From contig CM048746.1 of assembly GCA_026315105.1 (NCBI GenBank), positions 143,202,730 to 143,266,729 on the forward strand: a DNA stretch of 64,000 nucleotides, in the 5' to 3' direction. The stretch is from Locusta migratoria (taxonomy: Eukaryota > Arthropoda > Insecta > Orthoptera > Acrididae). Below are positions 1 through 11,010 of this stretch, one piece after another (the first letter of the stretch is position 1; every line of letters starts with the position of its first letter). Below the pieces are notes generated by a model that saw nothing but the letters and a program-made list of their open reading frames with translations, did not search any database and was not told where the DNA came from. The translations under genes were made by a program, and so were the position numbers.

Positions 1-530
1 GAGTTGGGCCGATAAATGCGTAGTTCTTCAAATGGCACACGCCTCAATTTCATTGTCATTTGTACCCCTTAGTTTAGAAAAAAATTACCGAATTTTTCAC
101 CCAGACAGGTGAATACTGAAGGAATGCAACAGGTACCTGTTGTGTTTAAATAAAAATAATAATTGAAAATATTACTTTTATATGAAATTAAAATTACGAC
201 ATGAAAAAGTAAGTCGTCTACCACATTTTTTTTTTATTTTGTGGTCAGGAAACTTTCGTCAGCGAAGAAGTTGTAGATTATGACATGAACTTTTTTTATT
301 TAAACAACTTTTTTATAGCTCCCATAGTTTTCTCACAAATTTGAATAGAATAGAGCGGTGTAATCTTTCAAATTCTACTCGTTACTTTCACCGAGCTCGC
401 CGACCAGCGAGCACAGATTCTGTTGCCCACTCACCTTGTACTTTGTGACCAATTTCGATAAACATTTTTCAATTTGGGATACAAATTTTTGAATTAAATA
501 ATTATGACCTAATGTTTTATTACTAACTAG
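1..530. other. AT-rich non-coding sequence
   Basis: No coding frame, RNA gene or repeat boundary that I can recognise. Composition is AT-rich with homopolymer T and A runs. Confidence 0.5.
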
Positions 531-720
531 CTGCTCCGCCCCGGCTTTGCACCGGAAACTTTAAACGTCTTTAACTCGAGAACTGCAGAACGTATCGTGA
601 CGTGGTTTGTTCCAATTTCTTCGTTATAATTCTGGGATTAACATAGGCTATATTAAATGTCAATATGAAAATGTTAACTAATTGAAATAAAAATAATAAC
701 GTAGAATGGTTTACTACTTC
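531..720 (-). mobile_element. Helitron-like terminus (3' end, minus orientation)
   Basis: Near 535 the sequence reads ACTAGC followed by a short GC-rich segment able to form a hairpin (CCCCGGC...GCACCGG). Read on the minus strand this is a hairpin, a short spacer, CTAG and then T. That matches the known Helitron 3' end (hairpin, CTRR, insertion between A and T). Similar termini occur near 26829, 29336 and 52565. The distal end of this copy was not found, so only the terminus is annotated. The class is inferred from terminal structure; no Rep/helicase coding sequence is visible. Confidence 0.4.
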
Positions 721-1974
721 CACACTTTCGTGACCTCTGTAGCGTAAACTATGAAACCTGCACCAGAGTACATGGTATAGAATAATAGAACTCAGGACAA
801 AAATAAATAAATAAATAAAAATAAAAGGGCCGCGAGATCATATGTCTAACTTTTACAAATCTCCCACAATATCTGTAGTCTGAAGCCTGGCCGTGTGGTT
901 CACTCGTAAAAGTTAGACACATGCTCTCGCGTATTTTATTTATTTAGATCTTTGTGAGTTCTGCAGGTGTATACTATGTACAGTGCCCTAGCTCTTATAA
1001 ATTACGGTCCAAGCTGAGTGAATTGCAGAAGCGGTAAACGATTCTACGTTATTATTATTATCTTAGTTGTTTCACAAGTTCCTGTTGACAATAAATATAG
1101 CCTAAGATTATCACAGGATTTTAAAGAGGAAATTAAAAGAAACAGCATGACGATACGTTGGGTACTCCTCTAGTTATAAAAGGGTTAAAGGCACAGACAG
1201 AGGTAAAAGTTCTTCTACTTTATATAATTGTATGATTTGCTAACACTAGCTGAAATTTGTAATTACTTATGGCAAAAAAATGCAAAAAAAAGGAACGCCT
1301 TAAAAATATGGAAAAGGAATCAACATTTGTACTTTTTCATTGCATTTGGGATGATATTTATTTATTCCTTCCAACGCTACACGCTATTTTTCTTTCTCCC
1401 TTTCTTACGGTACATTTTTTTTTTCCACAGGACAAGAAATCAATGATACAATCAAGTTTAGCAGCAATAATGTTATTGAAAAATGACATTACGAATTTCA
1501 TGAATGACGCAATAATACACTAATAATACTACAATAATAATTTCGTGTCGCTCATTGGCCTGGTGCAAGACCTTCTATTGGACGCCACATAGAGGACTTG
1601 CATGTCCCTAGCCTACCCCCTACCCCAGTTATCCAAACTGGGAAGGGAGACACATTAAAAAGACACAACATTAGTAATAAACTACACTACAGGCTAAGCA
1701 GAGATAAATTGCTTTGATGCTCAACTGCACCAAGATTTGTGACGTAACCCTTGATAGGCACCACTCTAAAACACTCAAGCACCCTGTGCTCGCAGCTGTG
1801 GCCGAGTGGCGCTCGGAACTACTGTAGGACGAATCCTGCTCTGCTGCCGCCATGTTGGTTGGGTGTCACGCTCTCTTCCCGACTTCATTTCACTGTTTCA
1901 CTGCCATTGTAAGGCCTCTCTATATTATTCTGTGCTCGCTGGTTGTAATGACACAACATGGACATATGAAAAAC
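721..1974. other. Unassigned AT-rich sequence
   Basis: Part may be the body of the Helitron-like element starting near 531. The short frames at 1228-1523 are low-complexity and resemble nothing I know. No clear repeat boundary is visible. Confidence 0.4.
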
Positions 1975-2052
1975 TTCCACTGCGGCTAGGAATCGAACCA
2001 GGGACCACTTGCGTACTAGGCAGTTAGACTAAGCCTGTACGCCACCCCAGGC
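1975..2052 (-). repeat. tRNA-like SINE head
   Basis: The reverse complement carries a box B-like CTGGTTCGATTCC and an upstream box A-like GGCGTACAGGCTTAGTC, spaced as in a tRNA. It is diverged and has no clean acceptor stem, so I read it as the tRNA-derived part of a SINE rather than a tRNA gene. A box A-like GTGGCCGAGTGGCG also lies near 1799 on the plus strand, which could be the opposite arm of a fold-back. Confidence 0.5.
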
Positions 2053-2904
2053 ACATAGGGGCTTAATTTCACGAATTAGTCAAGCACGCACCCCATCCGA
2101 CTCAAACTATTAAATGTCCTCCTACTTCGGTCACTGTAGTCCAGGACTCACATCGGGCCCTGTATTCCCGTCAGGGTTCGGTCCTCGTATGCATCCGCTC
2201 TGCAGTAAGCATCAGTCCTCGAGTAGGTGGATTGCATCTAATAAATTCTGCGTATGTTCTTACAGATTTTCCTCGCAGGTGGAAGCTTCATCTGTCTAGA
2301 CTAAACCATCTACTCTTATTTGAAAATCAAAAGCCGCACATTACTAATAACGTACCACAGAATACAGTAACTACCGTAAAATAGCTCACTGTAGATCGAA
2401 CCACAGTAGAATGACCACATAAAACGAAGCAGAACTATTTTATCGGTATCTTGAATAATTTATCGCCCACTGGAGAAGAGAGTGTAGGAAAGATTCAAAG
2501 AAAACAGCCACTTTCGTCACAGGATCATTTATGTGGTGCGGTAGCAACTGCAAATGCTCAACAAATTTCAGTAAGTGATGCCAAAATGGGGCAGATGAGC
2601 ATGACATAGAGACTTACTATTAGAATGCTCTCTCTTATTCCCCATCTTCTTCCCCCTACATAGGGCTCGCAAAGTAATTACGATAAATTAGAGTATATAC
2701 GAAGGTGTAGCTACAATTATTGTTTGCACGTACGATGTGGGAAACGAAGAGGTGCTTGGAGAGCATATAGTTGTACCGAAACTACCATCAACCTACTGCA
2801 AGTCTTTGTATTGACGCCACTTCGGCAAATTACTATCGATGATGAAAGTGACGATGAGGAGTGATCCCCAAAATTAAAGGCCTATCTCATTGACGTCGAA
2901 TTGC
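2053..2904. other. No recognisable feature
   Basis: Frames here are short and match no family I recognise. The right end abuts the 5'-truncated LINE fragment. Confidence 0.4.
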
Positions 2905-4219
2905 AGTAGGATTTTGTAACATATACTTTGTTCGAATATACCTCGAAGAGAACGACCTATTAACCAGTAGTCAACACGGATTCAGAAAGTGTCACTCTTG
3001 CGAAACTCAGCTTGCCCTTTATTCACATGAAGTGTTAAGTGCCATCGACAAGGGATCTCAAATCGATTCCATATTTCTGGATTTCAGGAAGGCTTTTGAC
3101 ACTGTACCCCACAAGCGGCTTCTTATTAAATTGCGTGCTTATGGAATATCTCCCCAATTGTGCGATTGGATTCACGATTTCCTATCAGAAAGAACACAGT
3201 TCGTGGTAATTGACGGTAAGTCATGGAGTAAAACAGAAGTGATATCTGGCGTTCCACAGGGAAGCGCTATAGGTCCCCTACTCTTCCTCGTGTTTACAAA
3301 CGATTTAGGAGACAATCTGAATAGCTCCCTTAAACTGTTCGCGTATGATGCAGTCGTTTATCGGTTACTGAAGTCAACAGAGGATCAAAAGCAACTGCAA
3401 AGCGATTTAGAAAAAATTTCTGCATGGTGCGAAGCGCTGATAACCTCGCTGTTGAGCGCCCTAAAACACCAATCATCATCATCATCATCATCATGGTGCG
3501 AAAATTGGCAATTGACACTAAATAAAGAAAAGTGTGAAGTAATACACATAACCACTAAAAGAAATCCGCTGAACTTAAATTACGCGGTAAATCAGTCAAA
3601 CCTTAAGGTCGTAGATTCTACAAATACCTAGGAGTTACAATTACGAACAACTTAGACTGGAGAGAACACAAAGAAAATATTGTGGGGAAGGCGAACCAAA
3701 GGTTACGTTTCATCGGCAGAACGCTTCGAAGATGCACCAGCTCCACCAAAGAGACTGCCTACATCACACTTGTGCGTCCTCACCTGGAGTACTGTTGCCC
3801 ATTGTGGGACCCTCACCACGTGGGACAGACGGAAGATATTTAGAAGGTTCAGAGAAGGGCAGCTCGTTTTATTTTATCACGTTACGGGGGGGGGGGGGGA
3901 AGCGTCACGGAAATGTTGCACGAATTGGGGTGGAAATCATTAAAAGAAAGACGTTATTCATTGCAACGTGATCTGTTTGCGTAGTTTCAATCACTGACTT
4001 TTAGTTCTGAATGTGAAAATATTTTGCTAGCACCCACCTACTTAGGGAGACATGACCATCCCAATAAAATAAGAGAAATCAGATCGAAAACGGAACGATT
4101 TATGTGTTCTTTCACCCGCGCGCTATTGGAGAATGGAACGGTAGAGAAAAGTTATGAAAGTGGTTAATGAACCCTCTGCCAGGTACTTGAATGTGATTTG
4201 CAGAGTATCTATGTAGATG
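2905..4219 (+). pseudogene. CR1/Jockey-superclade LINE, reverse transcriptase and 3' end
   Basis: A 5'-truncated non-LTR retrotransposon. The frame open at 3032-3631 gives RT motifs including QHGFRK (just upstream), FLDFRKAFDTVPH and GVPQGSAIGPLLF. After a stop near 3632 the thumb region continues in shifted frames (DWREHKENIVGKANQRLRF, LVRPHLEYCCPLWDP). The catalytic box that should read FADD reads FAYD at 3338-3349, so one catalytic aspartate is lost. A G12 run near 3888 and further frame changes disrupt the 3' part. The end, GAGTATCTATGTAGATGTAG, is the short-repeat tail typical of this LINE type in grasshoppers. The RT thumb on the minus strand at 30142-30775 belongs to the same general group. 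This copy is dead; the CR1 versus Jockey assignment is approximate. Confidence 0.85.
3434..3492 (+). mobile_element. 59-bp retroposon tail with (ATC)n, inserted in the LINE
   Basis: A short segment ending in an ATC repeat is flanked by the 10-bp direct repeat ATGGTGCGAA (3424-3433 and 3493-3502). This is the signature of a severely 5'-truncated retroposon. Insert plus duplication is 69 bp, so the LINE frame stays open across it and a 23-codon insertion rich in serine appears in the translation. Confidence 0.75.
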
Positions 4220-4345
4220 TAGGACAAACACACAACACTCACTCCCCTACAGGGAATCGAACACTGGACTCTGGCACCGATGGTCAGTACGGAGGCGGAC
4301 GCGTGGAGCGGTGTCCCTTATCAGTTAGACTGACGTCTACGCAAA
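4220..4345 (-). repeat. tRNA-like SINE fragment
   Basis: The reverse complement contains a box B-like AGTGTTCGATTCCCTG followed by a GT-rich linker and TTTGTCC, as in the SINE-B copies of this window. The linker runs directly into the LINE end at 4219. The box A half is poorly conserved. Confidence 0.45.
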
Positions 4346-4814
4346 CGCCGCAGTTCTCGCTCATTACGTGCAGGCCATTAGACTCTGCGTCGTCGGCACT
4401 GGCACGTAATGTCTGTAATTGACACTCTGGCTCACGGAACATTGAATTCCCTAACGAATTCCGATACAGAATGTCTCATTTGATATCTCCAACGACCATT
4501 CCATGTCAGTTCCCAACGTGCCGCTACAATCATGTCGGAAACCTTTCGACATGAATCACCGCAGTACAAGTGACGGCTACGCCAGTGAGTCGCCGCTTTG
4601 TACCATATGCACGCGATACTACCTCTATCTGAATCTGTGCATGTCGCTATACCATGATTTTTGACAGTTCAAACATTCCTCGAGCAACGCACAATACACT
4701 GGTGATGAGTAATTCTAGCAGGTTGCTACACTGTAAGCGATTTCCTAGCCACATTTTTAGTGATACAAGTCTAACGTAGAGCCCACGTTGGTATCGGATT
4801 TTAGAATGTTTTGA
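4346..4814. other. No recognisable feature
   Basis: No frame or repeat boundary recognised between the SINE fragment and the fold-back element. Confidence 0.4.
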
Positions 4815-5640
4815 TATTAATGGCACGTGAAGTTAAGAACTCAAATAAGAATAAGCCAAAGTCATTCGACGCCACTCTCAAGATTTCTCTAGAAAGTCTT
4901 GTTTGAAGTTTTGCAAGTACATATAAGTAACTATAAATAAACCGGTTGCATCATCTGTTGGTGTAGCATAGGCGGTAACGATCTGGCCTTACAACTATAC
5001 GGTCGTTGGTTCGAATCTCGCCGTGACATTTTTTGTTACATTATGTTGGATTACTTATACTGTTTTTGGAAATTCATCTCCATAGGTACTGCTTTCCAAG
5101 CAGCTAACCTACTCAACCATCGTTTTACGTGAGGACATGGTGTTCAGCTTGTCTACAGACACATAAACAAAAACTGACACAATATGTGGAATAAGAAGTC
5201 GCAAAATTTTTTACATAACGGAATTTAAAATTATGTGAATTTGTTTACATCTTTCCTTGAAGGTACTCCTCGCGCACGTTTTAGATTAGATGGTTGATTT
5301 TTTTTCAGTCATCATAATAGGCAACCTTTCATAAAATTTAGAAAATACGAATAAATAAAAGTACATGTCTTGTCCATAAAAATGAACATGAGGTATTAAA
5401 ATGGTGTAGGCCTAAGTATTCGAAAACAACGAAAACATCTGTCACAGCAAGATTCGAACACCGACTCTATGGTTGTGAAGTCAGAACGGTATCACCTGAG
5501 CTGCACCCAAAATTGCAATTGTTTTAGTTATTGGTACTTACATTTAGTTGCAAAACTTTAAATTCGATTTTTTAGAGAATATTTTAGAGTTGCGTCGAAT
5601 GACTTTGCCTGATTGTTCTGTACTTCACGTACCATTAATA
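4815..5640. mobile_element. Fold-back element with convergent tRNA-like arms
   Basis: The ends are inverted copies: TATTAATGGCACGTGAAG at 4815 against ACTTCACGTACCATTAATA at the right end. Similarity continues inward for about 200 bp, including AAAGTCATTCGACGC against GCGTCGAATGACTTT. Each arm holds a tRNA-like sequence: 4960-5027 on plus (GGTTCGAATCT box B) and 5441-5508 on minus (GTGTTCGAATCTTGC box B). The two face each other. No coding sequence is visible. Transposition would depend on another element; class unknown. Confidence 0.7.
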
Positions 5641-6089
5641 CAATAAATAAATAAATTTAGAAAATTCTGAAAGTCAGTATCCATGTGGACACCTTGTAAA
5701 ACACGTGCGTTTTACGGATGAAATTGTAGTATTAGTTTGGGGTGTAGCCAAATATCGCCAACAACTGGATGGGTTTAACAGAGAACATTCATAATGGGAG
5801 TTAACGTCACCTGTTATAATCGATGAAATATTCATGTTTTATCAACCGTGACATGGCATGGTGACAAGGCAGTTACATATACACTGCCGGAAAAATATAG
5901 TGCAACTGTAAAGAAGACCTCGATTTTGATCCGATGATGGTGAATGCCACCAGGGAGATAGTGGACGTACAGAAAATGGTTTACAGGTTGTGTAGTGGCA
6001 TTGCTGACAGACTTCCATCTGTGTGTTTCCTCTAACAGGAGTATTTACCGCGGCAAGGCGATCGTGATATCAACGTGTGATACACACAG
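5641..6089. other. No recognisable feature
   Basis: Short unassigned sequence. It may include the decayed 5' part of the Tc1-like element that follows. Confidence 0.35.
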
Positions 6090-6461
6090 GTGCCATGCCA
6101 CAGGCGTGTGCGTTGTGCATCCAACTGATCGAGTATGAATGGAGCAGATTGTGGCCTTGTGGTTCTTTGGAGAATTGCTACCAAGTTGGGCATACTGCGT
6201 AAGTTGTGAAACGATGCTGGATGCTGTGCCTACGTGAAAATTGTCAAAACTGTAGACAAGATTCTGGACGTACACGTAACACAGACGTCCGCGAAGATCA
6301 TCGTACTCCAATGGCAGCAGTGGCACATCGTTCAGCTACCACAGAACATATAGAGGGTTTGTAGGACGAGCTATTGCCAGCCGGTTCCTAACACGATTAT
6401 GGGCAGGGACATCTGTGGACCATCTTCCACTCACGTATCGTATCGAAGTGGGCGGTTCGAG
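6090..6461 (+). pseudogene. Tc1-like transposase remnant, N-terminal half
   Basis: Plus-strand fragments resemble the DNA-binding part of Tc1 transposases. One frame gives SGRTRNTDVREDHRTPMAAV, comparable to the family pattern GRPR...REDR...A. A later frame gives RFLTRLWAG...VDHLPLTYR, comparable to the linker before the catalytic domain (RRPLRRLPLTP). Stops and frame changes make it non-functional. The gene is cut by a SINE at about 6462 and resumes near 6662. Resemblance is weak but covers several consecutive landmarks in the right order. Confidence 0.55.
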
Positions 6462-6661
6462 CCGGCCGCGGTGGCCGAGGGGACTGAGGCGCTCCAGTCA
6501 CGGTCTGCACGGCCACTACGGTCGGGGGTTCGAATCCCCCCTCGGGCATGGATATTTGTGCCATCCTTAGTATTAGTTAGTTTATAAGTAGTTTGTAAGT
6601 TTAGGGACTGATGACCCCGTAGTTAAGCCCCATAAGCTATACAAACATTTGAACATTTGAT
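6462..6661 (+). mobile_element. SINE-A (tRNA-derived)
   Basis: Begins GCCGGCCGCGGTGGCCGAGG (box A TGGCCGAGGGG), with box B GGGTTCGAATCCCCC, then a conserved body (GACTGATGACCCCGTAGTT) and a tail ACAAACATTTGAACATTTGA. The head resembles a Leu/Ser-type tRNA; transcription would be by RNA polymerase III from the internal boxes. Flanks share an imperfect GCGGTTC. It sits inside a Tc1 transposase remnant. At least nine copies of this family occur in the window. Confidence 0.9.
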
Positions 6662-6765
6662 TTGAGCGGTTCTATTGGTGCCGCCAGAGGATAACTTGCA
6701 AGATGCACTGGCGGGACATGGTCTTACAACGTTCCCGTTGCCTGATTAGTGTAGGTACCTTAATA
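6662..6765 (+). pseudogene. Tc1-like transposase remnant, continuation after SINE
   Basis: One frame reads VPPEDNLQDALAGHGL, which I align with the Tc1 segment just before the first catalytic aspartate. It continues the remnant interrupted by the SINE at 6462-6661. Confidence 0.45.
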
Positions 6766-6996
6766 ACTGTTGATTATTCGTCTACATCTCATTTATCAAA
6801 AGAATGGTTCAATAATGAAACTTTCTACTCCCTGGTACTCCGTCTCATATCTGTTCCAGTGTCAAAAGAGGATTTCAGAAGTAAGTTAGAGACACTCAAG
6901 TATCTTGCTTCATCGATGCCTACAATCCTACCTAATTTACAACATGATGTACAGAAAACAGAAAAAGAAATTTATACCCTTCCCCTATGTTCCATC

Positions 6997-7090
6997 TGAG
7001 ACTCTTTTTGACGGATGTTCTAGGTTCGATACTGTATACCATTTCCTGTATACAGTATCGAACCTAGAACACCCGTCAAAAAGAGTCTCA
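6997..7090. repeat. Near-perfect 42-bp inverted repeat (hairpin)
   Basis: Arms 6997-7038 and 7049-7090 are reverse complements with one mismatch in 42, separated by a 10-nt loop. The arms include GACTCTTTTTGACGG and TTCTAGGTTCGATACTG. It lies inside PLE coding remnants, so the second arm looks like a local inverted duplication of the first. The transcript would form a long stem. Confidence 0.95.
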
Positions 7091-8163
7091 AAATCAATGA
7101 AATCCTGGAATTAAAGGGTTTCCTATTATGTAAACAAATCCATAGCACAGTTCATCTTAAATAGCCAAGGATGAGACACAGCTATTATCCAATAGTCGGG
7201 TGTAAAAAAATAACCTGCTCAAAATGTGATAATTTTTATATTGGTCAGTTAGACAGAAATATTGCAAGTAGTTTGGCTGTACATGAACGTAGGTGGAGGA
7301 TTAAGAATAATGACTAAACGTTTTATGAGCATGTACTGAGTGAGGGACACAGCTACCAGCCACGCTCCCATGTCCTTCACATAGCAAACAAGGGTTAAAA
7401 ACGCAACCTTTTAGTAACACTAGAGATCAAAAAGCATCTAGCCTACAGCCCTGAATTAATAGCAAATGACCTAACACAACACATTTCCTCTGCTATGTTT
7501 TACTTAATGATTCATGTTTTGCCAAACCCCTCCCCTCTCCCTCCCCCACAACGACTATTTGTCACTGACTCTGCATTCATTTGCCACAATATATTCATGA
7601 TTATTAGCGTAAGTCAATGATAATTTAAAATGTTAGACAGGTGTATTCCAGTTAAAAGTGTGGTTGAGCAATTTATTTTATGCGAAGATTAATTTATGAA
7701 TTTTGTTAAACTTATTCATTTGCAACTTTAAAGTTTTAAATCTGTTTTTGGTTTTGCTTCCCAAATTTCTGAAACATCCATCAGCAATTCGGTCAGTAAA
7801 TTATCTACTGAAATTGTTAACGAAAATGGAAAGCTGATCAGTTCACAGCTATAGTTTTATTCCTTGATTTCCATTGTAAGCATTCTTTTGAGTAATTTAT
7901 TCATTTGAATGATTAATGGTTTAAGATGTTTTACACATAGATTTTCGAGATTAAAATGAAGTTTATCCCTGGTTTCCTTATATGTATATTTATTAATGAT
8001 TGTTTTATTAGAACATTTTAATTGTCCTACGACAGTAGAGCCTATGATGATAATTGTTATTGCTTGAATATAAGTGTATCAAAACATTGCAACAGCGAAT
8101 TTACCCTATTTCACTTTTATATTTTGTCACTTTGTAATTTTTTGTTTACACTTATATTTTTAG

Positions 8164-8200
8164 ATTCTCTAATGATGGGCATCAGCCGAAACGCCTAAGA
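8164..8200 (+). ncRNA. Degenerate hammerhead-ribozyme-like core at PLE 3' end
   Basis: Order of motifs: CTAATGA (consensus CUGANGA, one change), one extra base, stem II GGC/GCC with ATCA loop, then GAAAC. Flanking TTCT upstream and AGAA downstream could pair as stem I. PLEs are known to carry hammerhead motifs in their terminal repeats. This copy is probably inactive. Confidence 0.4.
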
Positions 8201-8270
8201 AAAATAAAGAATCCATCACTACCTGGATCGTCGTCGTTATTGCACCCTAGCAGCCTTTTTAAAGTCATTT

Positions 8271-10084
8271 AAATAATAATTGCTATGAGGGCTGCTTACC
8301 TCCATCAAGACTTCAAGTCTGATTTGTACTTCATAGCAATTTAGATTTCGCATCGCTCTCAATGAACAGAGAAAATCAGCACTGGGTAGATTTGAGGGTA
8401 ATTAATACTGCCAACACATACTACCCGCATTTTACAATCTGAAGCTGCTCCGTTCGCTCTATGTTGTACACAGGCCACGACTTTCATAATATCTTGTATA
8501 TTCCGGTTATGAGAAATTTCAACATCCTTAAGGAAACCAGGATGTCTAAAACTATGTTTTTTAATTTCCTTCCATCAAACCGACATTTGCTGTGGACGTG
8601 CTGTTATTGGCCGTTTGGAAAAAAATAGCGCAGCTCCACACGCCTTGGTTTATAGGCGTGAGCCGCTCACGAACAGAGATGAAATTGCCAGCCGCAGCTG
8701 TTACCGTCAAACGATAATCAATGTGCCGCTTGCCCGTGGCGAGTGTTTGCATTCTCTCGTTTAGCGAGGTGGTGGTGGTAAAAAATAGCCTCTAGAGACG
8801 TGATGCGCATTGTTCCATTCAATTAACGTTCAGTGTGGCGCTTGACGCTTAATTTGTGAATGATCAGACCGGAAAACCTCTACAAAACTCAAGCTAACGA
8901 TTCTCACCTATTGACAATACATCGCCTGTCTTTGCATACGTAGCAGCTGATATTACTGTCAGCCGAAACAATTACGTGTTTCACTTTCTGACATATGCCT
9001 CTCCAGAGGTTGTTCCAGTATTGTCAGTTGTGTACGTCGCTTAATGATTCGTTTTATGAACAGCTGGCTGTCAATACGTAACACGTAATGAGTACATGAG
9101 ATAATTGCTCCATCTCTCTGACGTACGGTAAAATGTTCGACACGAGGTTTACCCCCTTCAGACCTGAATTATTTTAAAAATAGGATAAAACATATCCTTG
9201 CACTTTTTCATATCTATAAACCGTATCTATTGTATATTTGAGCAAAATAAAAATTTTCATACTGTGTTAAAAAAATAAAAAATATCAAATAAATTGGACA
9301 CTGGATCTGGGAGGCAGGATATCATGTCTGACGCACTCCGCAACGGGTCCGCCACGTTCATTATTTTTCATTGTAGCACGCCGTTCTGTTGAAAGATGAC
9401 AGCAAGAAGCACGAAACTAAAAGCAACAGATCCAGTAAACAGGCCAGTGTGTCTCAAAGTAAAGCGCAGTCGTATAGCTTTCTAAAATTAATACAGAGTA
9501 TGAAAGGGTTAATGTACCGGCAGACTCAGTGTTTTACAGATCAGTTCCAAGCGACGAAAATTTAGGGATGAAACTCATCAAAATAGGATGGGTACAAAAC
9601 GGAAGGGTATACAGAAATAAATTCGAAAAAGAAAGAGCTCAACCGAATAAGTCCAGACTTGTGTTGTACACAGACCTGATCTCAATACAAACGTGTAATT
9701 CGATAACAGAATGTACAAGATTTCTGGCCAAGTGATTACAGAGCAGTGTCGAATCCAAAACTTTTGACTACAGGAGGCTGAACTCAGAAATATTGCCCCC
9801 CTGCCTTCCTCAAATTTTCTACAGCGCACAAGACTGTTTTCTTAATCCCCTTTTATATCAAATACATCTTTCTAGGCTGTATGAACACTCAATCTCTCCT
9901 TACTGTTTTATCTCCCTCTCACTCCTTCTTCCTCTCTATTTGTACACTTTTTAGTTTAGATTAAGAGAAAACAGGTGCAGTTTTGGAGGAGGCTGAATCC
10001 CCACAACCCCTTCCCTGCATTCACCACTAGTACAGAATTGTAAATACAAAATAAGTTGGGGTAACGCAGTAGTAGATCCAATAA
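8271..10084. other. No recognisable gene
   Basis: Unassigned, AT-rich. The short frames at 8561-8752 (minus) and 9529-9829 (both strands) have no family resemblance I can name. Confidence 0.4.
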
Positions 10085-10775
10085 TTAATACGAATATGGG
10101 AACACGGGTAGGCTACTATGAACAACTTACTGAAAGCTTTTTGTAGCCAAGACAATTACAGACACAGTAGTAGAAGTGTATATGGCAAATATCTCTGTCT
10201 TTGATGAGGAGATAGATAAAAGAAATTATTTAGACCGTTTTGCGAAAGGAAAACATTATCGTTGTATGAAAATGGAATTCGATAGAAGAAAAATGAAATG
10301 TAGAATATATAGGCGTTGATTATGGACTAGAGAAAAGTAGGAAAGTAAAAAAGATGGGAGCTGGATAAAATGAAGGAATATGAGGTTCTGGGAGTTCTAC
10401 AGGGAGAATTGGGTAACGATTGTCCGAAACGGAAGGATGTAAAACAATGGAAACTAATAATTTTAAGATAAGCTACAGTGAACGCCTGAGAGGAGAACAC
10501 ATAAAAATAAGACCTAGTTAAAAGCCTTGGATAACACAGGAAATACTGATTTTCACTGTTTAAATGAGATATCAAAATGCAACAGATGAAGCATACGAAA
10601 GGATATTGGTGTAGTTGGTAGGAAGCATAAAACGTCTAGCACGGGAGGATTAAGGACAAAGGTAACTCCGTGAGAAGCATATTCAACTAAAGAAAAGATA
10701 GATACCACTCACATGAAAATTAAAAAGACGTTTGGAGGAAAGAAAAGCAACTGTATACGTACAAAGATCTCAAAT
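10085..10775 (+). pseudogene. Highly decayed RTE-type LINE fragment
   Basis: Nucleotide similarity runs in order against the well-preserved RTE at 42741-46022. Examples are GGATAACACAGGAAATACT here against GGATATCACAGGAGATACT there, and CACATGAAAATTAAAAAGAC with GTTTGGAGG corresponding to the RTE segment before its RT domain. It covers the end of the endonuclease to the start of the RT, with many indels and no open frame. It joins the PLE 3' end at about 10776. Confidence 0.65.
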
Positions 10776-11010
10776 GTAAAAGATATGAGACTCTGATGCC
10801 TCCGTGCAGGCGTGCAGCCGATAGTGGCTAGCTTTTTCCAAGGAATTTCTTTTTTAAGCTTTTTGACGTAAACTATACAGCGGAATAGTATATTTTATTA
10901 TGTGACTTGTTTTGTTTTATATTTTCTGTTGAAGGCAATCTTAGTCATTGCCGAAACCTGGTAAAATAATTTTTAATTTGCGACCGAGGGCTGCTTGTTT
11001 ATCCATTTGT
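10776..11010 (+). mobile_element. PLE 3' terminal region
   Basis: About 230 bp that recurs in opposite orientation at 54985-55195 and partly at 55437-55527. Shared landmarks are GCCTCCGTGCAGGCGTGCAG, ATTGCCGAAACCTGG and TAATTTGCGACCGAGG. It carries a hammerhead-like core at 10928-10965. Confidence 0.7.
10928..10965 (+). ncRNA. Hammerhead-ribozyme-like core
   Basis: CTGTTGA (consensus CUGAUGA with one change), an extra A, perfect 6-bp stem II GGCAAT/ATTGCC, then GAAAC-CTG-GTA. The GAAAC and GT can form the two-base stem III with a 3-nt loop, leaving A as the cleavage-site nucleotide. The extra base before stem II departs from the canonical core. The closest intact version is on the minus strand at 55466-55501. 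Confidence 0.45.

Larger units (their letters stand above)
6766..8260 (+). pseudogene. Penelope-like element (PLE), RT C-terminus plus GIY-YIG and 3' repeat
   Basis: PLEs encode a reverse transcriptase fused to a GIY-YIG endonuclease. The frame at 6703-6999 carries an RT-thumb-like segment (FYSLVLRLISVPVSKEDFR). Further frames give IPFPYVPSETLFD and then a GIY-YIG-like stretch near 7195-7300 (YPIVG, KITCSKCDNFYIGQ, HERR), which keeps the CxxC and the YIG core. Multiple stops and frame changes show decay. A 42-bp hairpin (6997-7090) interrupts the region. The non-coding 3' part ends near 8260 with a hammerhead-like core at 8168-8200 and an AAATAAAGAATCC tail. The 5' half of the RT is missing. 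Confidence 0.7.

Noticed and set aside
4960..5027. Possible tRNA genes (also 5441-5508, 14101-14179, 14442-14521, 53580-53652, 53951-54018)
   Set aside because: Boxes A and B are present, but stems are imperfect and each lies in a repeat arm or SINE head; these are tRNA-derived repeats, not tRNA genes.
8561..8752. 63-aa minus frame as a gene fragment
   Set aside because: No recognisable motif and no neighbouring exons.
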